A stretch of DNA of 20,406 nucleotides from Candidatus Hodarchaeaceae archaeon (lineage in GTDB: Archaea; Hadarchaeota; Hadarchaeia; Hadarchaeales; Hadarchaeaceae), in assembly GCA_030018135.1 (NCBI GenBank), contig JASEGJ010000019.1, positions 1-20,406 of the forward strand. The letters run 5' to 3'. The notes under the pieces were generated by a model that saw only the letters and a list, made by a program, of their open reading frames with translations, made no database searches and was not told the DNA's origin. The stretch's first letter is position 1, and every line of letters begins with the position of its first letter. Shown here in pieces: positions 15,140 to 19,889 of this stretch. The translations under genes were made by a program, and so were the position numbers.

Positions 15140-15420
15140 TATCGGACGCTATTTCCATGCAGTGACCCCTCCCCTCGCTTTCGCAAGGGGCTTCCACCCT
15201 TCGCTCGTGCCACGCCCCTTCGCAGGAAGCGCAGGTTTGCCCTCGCTACCGGAAGGTCGCGAGGTTGCGCATTCTCAACGCCAGCACCTTTCACTCAGCT
15301 TTCTCCACAGGAGCCCGCTGGAGGTGCGAACGCCCCACGTGCGCTCAAGGGCTCGGCCACTGCTGACTGGTCGGTTCCAGTCGAGCCCCTACTCCGGACG
15401 TGTAGCCCGGGGCCCGTTTG
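15140..15420 (-). mobile_element. IS605-type TnpB tail and guide-RNA-like 3' end, remnant
   Basis: On the minus strand the segment ending near 15162 contains GTGGAAGCCCC-TTGC-GAAA-GCGAGGGG, followed by AGGGGTCAC. This is an 8-bp stem (one G-T pair) capped by GAAA. It resembles the right-end/guide-RNA (omega-RNA) hairpin found after tnpB in archaeal IS200/IS605 elements. The frame running through it (GVENAQPRDLPVARANLRFL, then GGSPLRKRGEGSLHG) resembles the variable C-terminal tail of TnpB overlapping that RNA. The catalytic TnpB core and zinc finger are absent. The call is based on remembered pattern rather than alignment, so it is moderate. Confidence 0.45.
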
Positions 15421-15475
15421 GCTTTCGCCGTGAAGAAGTCGGTTTCGGTTGTTATATCGCTTTCGGGGAGAGAGG

Positions 15476-15779
15476 TCACCCCGCCGAGAACGCGATGCGG
15501 GCGCCGGCCAGTGCGAGCACGATCGCGAGGGCCATCGAGGCCAGCGTCTCCGCCTGCCTGTGCCCGTAGGGGTGCCCCCTGTCCGCCCTGCGCTTGGATA
15601 CCGTCAATCCCGCGAAAACGCCCGCGGATGTCGCGGTGTCCGAGAGCGCATCCACGCCGGCCGCGATGAAAGCGATGCTGCCGAACAGCACGCCCGCCAG
15701 AATCTCCGCGGCCCCCATGACCGTGGTCGTCATCGCGGAGAGGACGGTAACCCGCTCCGCCGAATTCCCTCAACGGCAC
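15476..15779 (-). pseudogene. Cation diffusion facilitator (Zn/Mn efflux), N-terminal relic
   Basis: The main frame from 15733 reads MTTTVMGAAEILAGVLFGSI, then AAGVDALSDTATSAGVFAGL and RRADRGHPYGHRQAETLASM. It has the CDF signatures: a first helix, the metal-site 'D-x-x-x-D' helix, and 'HPYGH..AE' before helix 3. It stops at TGA after about 85 residues, whereas CDF proteins are near 300. A likely GTG start lies at 15779 (MPLREFGGA...) in another frame, joined if one base is removed around 15750-15760. The 3' end abuts the TnpB/IS605 remnant, which probably truncated it. A minus-strand TATA-like run lies at about 15790-15800. Confidence 0.7.
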
Positions 15780-15873
15780 GGCTCACCCCAATAAAAATTG
15801 TCCGCGATTCCCTAAAGGGCTATCCGCTGCGCGACGATTTTCGCCCGAGGGGCCAGCGGAACATCGTTCGGCT

Positions 15874-15921
15874 GTCACAGCTGTGACGTCGGGGCAGCGC
15901 CGCGGATGTCACACCTGTGAC
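15874..15921. repeat. Palindrome GTCACANCTGTGAC, two copies, left block
   Basis: GTCACAGCTGTGAC lies at 15874-15887 and GTCACACCTGTGAC at 15908-15921, with 20 bases between and a 34-base period. The second copy ends 23 bases upstream of the TATA box of the Cas2-like gene. The block also lies upstream of the divergent cation-efflux relic. Dimeric-regulator sites are the simplest reading. Confidence 0.85.
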
Positions 15922-15944
15922 ACGACGCGCGCGATTTTGCCCGC

Positions 15945-15951
15945 TTATAAA
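15945..15951 (+). promoter_or_regulatory. TATA box of the Cas2-like gene
   Basis: TTATAAA lies with its centre about 32 bases upstream of the ATG at 15980, so the predicted transcript has a leader of only a few bases. No good Shine-Dalgarno precedes this ATG, consistent with leaderless translation. This also favours 15980 over the longer open frame from 15917. Confidence 0.55.
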
Positions 15952-15979
15952 CGACCTCCACCCAAAGCCCTCGCGGGCT

Positions 15980-16204
15980 ATGCCGAACTCGTATCTGATC
16001 GTCTACGACATAAGGGAGCTCGACTGCGGGACGAGACAGCGGGTGAGCCGGCGCCTCAGAAAAATCCGCGCGGTGAGGCTTCGGCAATCGGTGTGGGAGT
16101 CGAGCAGACTGGCGGAGCTGAAGAACCTGGCCGACTCGATCGGTCTGGCCGGCGGGAAGGCGTTGGTGTTGGAGAAGCGAACAGTCCACTTGTCACACCT
16201 GTGA
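15980..16204 (+). CDS. Solo Cas2-like small protein
   Basis: 74 aa. The N-terminus PNSYLIVYDIRELDCGTRQR has the Cas2 first strand with D10, the acid that binds metal in Cas2 nucleases, followed by an Arg-rich helix (RQRVSRRLRKI). Next come VRLRQSVWESS, matching Cas2 'LQ.SVFE', and a helix (RLAELKNLADSIG) leading to a final strand (GKALVLEKRTV). Cas2 proteins are usually 80-100 aa, so it is short. The last residues HLSHL and the stop are encoded by the palindrome at 16192-16205, suggesting the original 3' end was replaced. No cas1, cas4 or standard CRISPR repeat is in the window. Cas2 forms the core of the spacer-integration complex, but other Cas2-fold proteins (VapD type) are RNases. Resemblance is by motif; the role is unknown. 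Confidence 0.6.
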   Translation: MPNSYLIVYDIRELDCGTRQRVSRRLRKIRAVRLRQSVWESSRLAELKNLADSIGLAGGKALVLEKRTVHLSHL

Positions 16205-16272
16205 CATCGGATGCCCGCGCTGGCGTCACACCTGTGACAGTGGCGATGGTGCAGCGCCGTCACACCTGTGAC
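16192..16272. repeat. Palindrome GTCACACCTGTGAC, three copies, right block
   Basis: Identical copies lie at 16192-16205, 16225-16238 and 16259-16272, with spacers of 19 and 20 unrelated bases (period 33-34). The block lies between the convergent ends of the Cas2-like gene and the PAPS-reductase-like relic. The palindrome carries a TGA on both strands: it supplies the Cas2-like stop (first copy) and the stop of the minus-strand frame (last copy). Because it is downstream of both genes, it is not an ordinary promoter operator. Confidence 0.88.
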
Positions 16273-16825
16273 ATCGCGCGAGCCGAGTGTGCCCAAAAAC
16301 AAAATTCCCGTGTGCGAGGGACCGAATTTTGTGCCGGAAACTTAAATTCGCGCGAAGGACAGCGCGGGGCAGCACAACAATCGAGGCATCCCGCGCAGGC
16401 GCCGCCGATCCGCGCGCGCCCGCCGACGAGCGAGATCGCCCCCGCGAGCGCGATTCGACGGGCGCCCTCGAGCTTGGGCGAGAACTCGAGCGCGAGCCTC
16501 CGGGGGTCGAAGCGCAGCAGGCCGACCACCTGACCGCCCACCACGACCTCGTCCGCCCTGTCCAGCGCGGGCAGGCGGTTGAGCACCACGAGCTTGTCGG
16601 GCGGGAAGAGCGGCCCTGCCGCCCCAAGGCCGAACTGTTTCGCGACGGTCGAGAGCAGGAGTTCGAGGTCGCCATCAAAGGCCGAAAATCGCCCGGCGGG
16701 GTCAGCGCCACCTCCCCCGCCCCGGAGCCGCATTTGTCGCACGCCTTACCCAAGGGCGGCGGGTTGCAGCTGGGGCACCAACCTAGGCCAAACCTGCCGA
16801 GTATGACCGGCCCTCCGCGGCGCAT
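16260..16825 (-). pseudogene. PAPS reductase-like protein, N-terminal domain only, frameshifted
   Basis: From ATG 16823-16825 the frame reads a zinc ribbon, GWCPSCNPPPLGKACDKCGS (C17, C20, C29, C32), then VALTPPGDFRP. This is the N-terminus of the archaeal phosphoadenosine-phosphosulfate reductase family, which begins 'WC..CN.P.....C..C....LTPPGD.RPA'. At 16680-16683 the frame breaks. One added C on the minus strand continues FDGDLELLLSTVAKQFGLG, then LNRLPALDRADEVVVGG and VGLLRFDP, still family-like. After GARRIALAGAISLVGG the similarity fades and the frame ends at 16260 in the palindrome. The PP-loop reductase domain, which should follow, is absent. GAGG precedes the ATG. It lies 10 bases after the aEF-1beta gene, in the same operon. 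Confidence 0.65.
16299..16332. repeat. Inverted repeat ACAAAATTC/GAATTTTGT
   Basis: Nine perfectly complementary bases (16299-16307 and 16324-16332) enclose 16 bases that can add a CCC/GGG pair of arms. The hairpin lies just right of the palindrome block, inside the non-homologous end of the PAPS-reductase-like relic. It could be a terminator for the Cas2-like transcript or an element end. Confidence 0.5.
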
Positions 16826-16835
16826 CCACGAAACC

Positions 16836-17093
16836 TCATAGGAGTCGCCTTACGTCCATCACTTGGACGTTGCCGACGCCGGGTATGCCCGCAAGCGCCC
16901 GCTCGAGCGGGTCCGTGCCCCCCGCGGCGTCCGGGACCACCGCGACCACGCGCAACGCCTTCAGCCCGAAGGCTATCGGCTCCTGCTCGACCGAGTGGGC
17001 CCTGACGCGCGCCCTGACCTCAGCCTCGATGCGCCTCAGGTCCACATCGGCGCTCTCCGGCATGAGCCGGACCACGACGGCCACCTCGCCCAT
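16836..17093 (-). CDS. ef1b: Elongation factor 1-beta, archaeal
   Basis: 85 aa from ATG 17091-17093. Archaeal aEF-1beta is a single small domain that promotes GDP/GTP exchange on EF-1alpha. Seen here are MGEVAVVVRLMPESADVDLR, the helix RIEAEVRARV, the strand AFGLKALRVVAVVPDAAGGTD, and the C-terminal IPGVGNVQVMDVRRLL, which match family length (about 88 aa) and order, including the terminal 'V...V..V.R'. It lies 8 bases downstream of the zinc-ribbon gene, the usual archaeal arrangement, and 10 bases upstream of the broken PAPS-reductase-like gene. Translation is presumably coupled. The frame is open further upstream, but that would overlap the zinc-ribbon gene. Confidence 0.92.
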   Translation of the reverse strand: MGEVAVVVRLMPESADVDLRRIEAEVRARVRAHSVEQEPIAFGLKALRVVAVVPDAAGGTDPLERALAGIPGVGNVQVMDVRRLL

Positions 17094-17101
17094 TCGAACA
17101 C

Positions 17102-17266
17102 CTAGGGCCCCGTGAAGCCGCAGCTCGGGCAGCGATACGGGTTGCTGAGCCTCTTGCACTTGGCGCACCGCCATATCTCGACGGCGCCGCAGCTCGGGCA
17201 GGGAAACTTCACCGCCCGGTCGTCCGAGGCTATCGCGCGGTTGCACGAGTTGCAGACGCTTGCCAT
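17102..17266 (-). CDS. Small zinc-ribbon protein (HVO_2753-like)
   Basis: 54 aa from ATG 17264-17266. It carries four CxxC-type motifs: CNSC, CPSC, CAKC and CPSC, forming two zinc knuckles, with FPCPSCGAVEIWRCAKCKRL and the end YRCPSCGFTGP. This is the conserved archaeal small zinc-finger protein that almost always precedes aEF-1beta; its haloarchaeal counterpart (HVO_2753) affects swarming and biofilm formation. GGTGGGG lies upstream of the ATG. The frame is open for 60 more codons upstream, but these lack family similarity. Confidence 0.88.
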   Translation of the reverse strand: MASVCNSCNRAIASDDRAVKFPCPSCGAVEIWRCAKCKRLSNPYRCPSCGFTGP

Positions 17267-17492
17267 GTTGACCCCACCTATCTTCGTCGAACTTGCTTTA
17301 ACGCTTTTGCTGGTGCTCCCGGCCACAAAAAATTTTGCTTTCCCTCGGAGGGGTCGTTTCGCTTTGCGTCGGGGGTCCCCTTCCCTCGGAGGAGGTGCGC
17401 GAATCCCCATCGAAGATGCTGGAAGATTTTCGATTGAGGCCCCCACGAGAGTTCGACGAATTTGATTTAAGGGCAGAAAACGAGGTTTAAGC
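17267..17492. promoter_or_regulatory. Divergent spacer: zinc-ribbon operon and tRNA promoters
   Basis: On the minus strand GCGTTAAAGC (about 17294-17303) is a likely TATA for the zinc-ribbon operon. On the plus strand GATTTAAGG (17464-17472) lies 21-29 bases before the tRNA 5' end and is its likely TATA. In between, TTCCCTCGGAGG occurs twice (17339-17350 and 17381-17392) as a short direct repeat with internal CCTC/GAGG symmetry. No gene is supported. Confidence 0.5.
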
Positions 17493-17596
17493 GGGCCCGT
17501 AGTCTAGCCTGGACAATGTTCAACATCCGGATAGGACACCAGCCTGCGGTCGTTGGCAGCGAGCTGGCGACCCGGGTTCGAATCCCGGCGGGCCCG
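17493..17596 (+). tRNA. tRNA-Arg (GCG) with two introns
   Basis: The acceptor arms GGGCCCG and CGGGCCC (17589-17595) pair fully, with discriminator G17596 and no encoded CCA. The T arm is CCGGG-TTCGAAT-CCCGG. The anticodon stem CCAGC (17539-17543) pairs with GCTGG (17563-17567); the loop CTGCGG + A gives anticodon GCG after removing 12 bases (17550-17561) at the canonical 37/38 site. The D stem GTCT (17502-17505) pairs with GGAC only if an extra 18 bases in the D-loop are also removed, giving the standard loop AGCCTGGATA. The 18-base intron lies within 17511-17531; its exact ends are ambiguous because GGA is repeated at both borders. The mature length is then 74, a normal value. Splicing is inferred, not shown. 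Confidence 0.85.
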
Positions 17597-17599
17597 TCA

Positions 17600-18361
17600 T
17601 CAAACCTTCAGCATTTTCGCCAACTGTGGTGCGTTATCGTACATGAAGTAATTATTGAACATGATGTAGATCTCCCGATGTTTTTCTGCCAACGCTTTGG
17701 CCTTCGTCGCCAGTTGTTTTAGCTCGGTGACCGAATACCTGTAGTTGTAATCGTATTCGCGAGGGTTTAGCCCGTGTAGCCGGATGTAAGCAATCGAATG
17801 TTTGGAGACGGGTTCGCGGCGCATCAAATCAACGACATGCACGAGCTCGAGTTCCCCGCACAGCCTCTCGATCTCATCCGGATGCTCCCTCCAGTCGCCT
17901 CGAGGTTCCCAAGCCAGCGCCAGCTTGCCTCTGTCGATCTTCGAGAAGAACTTGCGCATATTCACGATGTTCTCGGAACTGCACTTGAAGTTCGGTGGGC
18001 ATTGGATCACACAGACTTTGGCTTCAAGGGCATCGCAGATTTCCTTCGTGCGGCGCCAGGCCTCGAAGTTTTCGCGCGTCGGGCGAAGCCAGCCATATTT
18101 GTCCCTCTGCGCCTCGGTCACCTGCAGCCCCGAGCGGCGCCAGGTCGGGCTGGTCGGCAGGTGCGTGATTGCCTGCCATGCCTTGAGGGTGAACTCGAAG
18201 TCCTTCGGCACCTCCGCACGCCATCGCTGGGCGGTCTTGAGCATCGGCAGCTTGTAGAAGGTCTGCTGGACCTCGACCAGCGCGAACTTCCGCGCGTAGG
18301 CCCTGAGGCCGCCTGAGAAGAAGCCCCAGCCGCAACAGCCCACCTTGATAGGCATAGCCAT
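17600..18361 (-). CDS. DUF72 (YecE-like) TIM-barrel-like protein
   Basis: 253 aa. The N-terminus IKVGCCGWGFFSGGLRAYAR and KFALVEVQQTFYKLP match DUF72, as do FEFTLKAWQAITH, VCVIQCPPNF, LALAWEPRGDW, ELVHVVDLMR, IAYIRLHG and the end IYIMFNNYFMYDNAPQLAKML. It is full length for the family, which folds like a TIM barrel; its reaction is unknown. The ATG directly abuts the TAG of the upstream deoxyhypusine synthase gene, so the two are co-transcribed and probably translationally coupled. Met3 could also be the start. The stop lies 3 bases from the tRNA-Arg 3' end on the opposite strand, so the two units converge. Confidence 0.9.
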   Translation of the reverse strand: MAMPIKVGCCGWGFFSGGLRAYARKFALVEVQQTFYKLPMLKTAQRWRAEVPKDFEFTLKAWQAITHLPTSPTWRRSGLQVTEAQRDKYGWLRPTRENFEAWRRTKEICDALEAKVCVIQCPPNFKCSSENIVNMRKFFSKIDRGKLALAWEPRGDWREHPDEIERLCGELELVHVVDLMRREPVSKHSIAYIRLHGLNPREYDYNYRYSVTELKQLATKAKALAEKHREIYIMFNNYFMYDNAPQLAKMLKV

Positions 18362-19321
18362 CTATCGCCCGAGCTTGGATTTGGCCAACCGCTCCCTGAC
18401 GGCCGCCACCACGAGCGGGAATATCAAGCTCGCGTCGCCTATGACCTGAACGGCCCTCGCGCGGCCGCCCACCTTGCCCCACGATTTAGCCTCCTCGAGC
18501 GTGGCCCCGCTGAGGCCCCCTGGCTCGGGGCGGTCCATGGTTATCTGCACCGCGTAGTCGTAGCCCCCGCGTTTGACGACGATCATCGCCTGCAGGATGA
18601 AGTTCTTCGGCACGCCCCCGCCGAGCAGGATGGCGCCGTTGCGTTTGGCCTTGCGAACGATCTCCATGAAGTCGTTCAAATCAGCGAACGCGTCGACGCA
18701 GAGGTCCGGGTTGTGCTTCGTTTTAAACCGCCAAACATCCAAGCCTATCGCCGAGTCCGCAATCGCCGGGCAGAATATGGGCAGCTTGCGATCGGCCGCC
18801 GCGCGGAGGATCGAGTTGGGGTCATCGATTCGCTTCCCCATTTCATAAAGGAACTCCCGAATCGACATCCGCTTGGACGGCAGCCCTTCGAGAAGTTTTA
18901 TGAAGCGATCGTCGTACATGCAGAAGTCCTTTTCATGGAGGAAGACGTCATAGATGCGGTCTATCTGCAGCTTGTGGAGTTCCGCGTCGTCCACCATCGC
19001 GTTGCCCTTGTAGTGCGATGCCCCGAACGCCTCGATCATGTCATGGACCATGTTCGCGCCGGTCGTCACGAGCACGTCGATGAGGCGGTCGCGTATGAGG
19101 TCCGTGATTATCCGCCGCATGCCCCCCGGCACCAGCGCGCCCGCTAGGCCCAAATAGGTGGTGACGTCCCTTCGCGAGACCATTTCATAAACGATGTCCG
19201 TCGCCTCGGCTATTCGACCTGCGCAGAAGACGCCGGACTTGCCGAACTCTTGCACAAGCTCGTCGACGGTCATGTTGCCTCCGACTTCTATGTGCTTTAT
19301 GCGCTTCGTCCGTTTTTTCAC
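18362..19321 (-). CDS. dys: Deoxyhypusine synthase
   Basis: 319 aa from GTG 19319-19321. It transfers the aminobutyl group of spermidine to a lysine of translation factor aIF5A, using NAD; it acts in the cytoplasm as a tetramer. Diagnostic stretches are VELVQEFG-type N-terminus, FCAGRIAEA, TYLGLAGALVPGGMR, DVLVTTGANMVHD, PIFCPAIADSAIGLD, ILLGGGVPKNF and EEAKSWGKVGG, in which K283 corresponds to the lysine that carries the enzyme-imine intermediate. Length and order are normal for the archaeal enzyme. An alternative ATG at residue 17 has a strong GGAGG 4 bases before it, but the longer start fits the family's N-terminus. A TATA-like TTTATTTAA lies near 19352-19360. It is followed directly by the DUF72 gene. 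Confidence 0.95.
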   Translation of the reverse strand: MKKRTKRIKHIEVGGNMTVDELVQEFGKSGVFCAGRIAEATDIVYEMVSRRDVTTYLGLAGALVPGGMRRIITDLIRDRLIDVLVTTGANMVHDMIEAFGASHYKGNAMVDDAELHKLQIDRIYDVFLHEKDFCMYDDRFIKLLEGLPSKRMSIREFLYEMGKRIDDPNSILRAAADRKLPIFCPAIADSAIGLDVWRFKTKHNPDLCVDAFADLNDFMEIVRKAKRNGAILLGGGVPKNFILQAMIVVKRGGYDYAVQITMDRPEPGGLSGATLEEAKSWGKVGGRARAVQVIGDASLIFPLVVAAVRERLAKSKLGR

Positions 19322-19633
19322 GATGGTACCCAGCCACCATTGAGTTCATGTTAAATAAAATTTTTGATTACTTTCGTTGGGCCCAAGTTACGGCTGAAAA
19401 GATGATGTGCACACAGCGCATGCGCAATGAAAGGCTTTGCAATGGATTTTCCAATTCAAAAGCAGCGGGAATTGGAGGGTCCCGAGTTGGGTCAGGGATG
19501 AGCCACATCCGTTAAAAGAATTCATCGGGACGTTAGCTGATGGCGAGGGAACCCATACCCTACGCACGTAGGCTTCTCGCACCCAAAGAAAACAAAAAGA
19601 CTTAAACGATTCTTTACCCTTTGTCGTAATGGT
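19322..19633. other. Spacer: DHS and tRNA promoters, possible small RNA
   Basis: The left end holds the minus-strand AT-rich promoter of the synthase gene (19350-19363). The right end holds ACTTAAACG (about 19598-19606), a TATA 28-36 bases before the tRNA. Between them no gene is supported, but two hairpins are visible: TCCAATTC/GAATTGGA (19450-19476) and CCTACG/CGTAGG near 19560. There is also a box-C-like GATGATG (about 19401-19407) and a CTGATGG (about 19538). A structured RNA is possible but not demonstrated. Confidence 0.35.
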
Positions 19634-19817
19634 GCGGAGGTAACTCAGCCATTTGGCTCGGCGAAAAGGCCTCCAAACTGAAATGGGAGTTCGGGGTGAA
19701 CCCGACCCAAAAGTGTCGGACCTCGTCGAGAAAAATCGCGAGGGACAAAACTGAAGTTCCCAGCAATGGGACGCGGGCATCCGAATGTCACGGGTTCAAA
19801 TCCCGTCCTCCGCACCA
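19634..19817 (+). tRNA. tRNA with two introns, isotype tentatively Phe (GAA)
   Basis: The acceptor GCGGAGG (19634-19640) pairs fully with CCTCCGC (19807-19813), followed by discriminator A and an encoded CCA. The T arm is ACGGG-TTCAAAT-CCCGT. The 184-base span is far longer than a tRNA. The D stem ACTC (19643-19646) finds its partner GAGT only at 19687-19690; removing about 33 bases (19651-19683) leaves the usual loop AGCCTGG. The removed piece folds as TTTGG...GGC-GAAAAG-GCC...CCAAA. The anticodon stem TCGGG (19691-19695) pairs with TCCGA (19780-19784, one G-T). The loop GTGAA gives anticodon GAA, with about 77 bases removed at 37/38; that intron contains TCCCA-GCAA-TGGGA and CCTCG...CGAGG hairpins. 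Oddities: no spare base 26, and C rather than G at 37. The isotype is therefore uncertain; Trp (CCA at 19672-19675) was considered but lacks matching stems. Confidence 0.7.
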
Positions 19818-19886
19818 TAGTCATCACGAAGCAGATTAGCTATATAGGGGTGTGCAAAATTCCTTTGTTTTTGCCGTTGATGACTA
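19818..19886. repeat. Inverted repeat TAGTCATCA between tRNA and transposase
   Basis: TAGTCATCA (19818-19826) starts directly after the tRNA CCA. Its exact complement TGATGACTA lies at 19878-19886, 3 bases before the transposase ATG. Between them is a TATA-like CTATATA (19839-19845). It may be an operator, a hairpin or part of the element's left end. Confidence 0.55.
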
Positions 19887-19889
19887 TTC

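Noticed and set aside
15874-16272. Ordinary CRISPR array
   Set aside because: Repeat units are 14 bases, spacers 19-20, only five copies in two blocks, and no cas1. Reported instead as an unusual repeat system.
16226-16825. A single 199-aa protein in the frame of ATG 16825
   Set aside because: After TPPGDFRP the frame turns into Ser/Arg-rich noise, whereas family similarity continues in the neighbouring frame.
17600-18316. Plus-strand frames opposite DUF72
   Set aside because: DUF72 has many family motifs along its whole length, so the opposite frames are shadows.
19702-19778. Box C/D guide RNA in the long tRNA intron
   Set aside because: CTGA words occur, but no convincing box C (RTGATGA) lies at the right distance, so it is not called.
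19388-19780. A 130-codon minus-strand frame over the tRNA
   Set aside because: It runs through the tRNA gene and its introns and has no coding signature.
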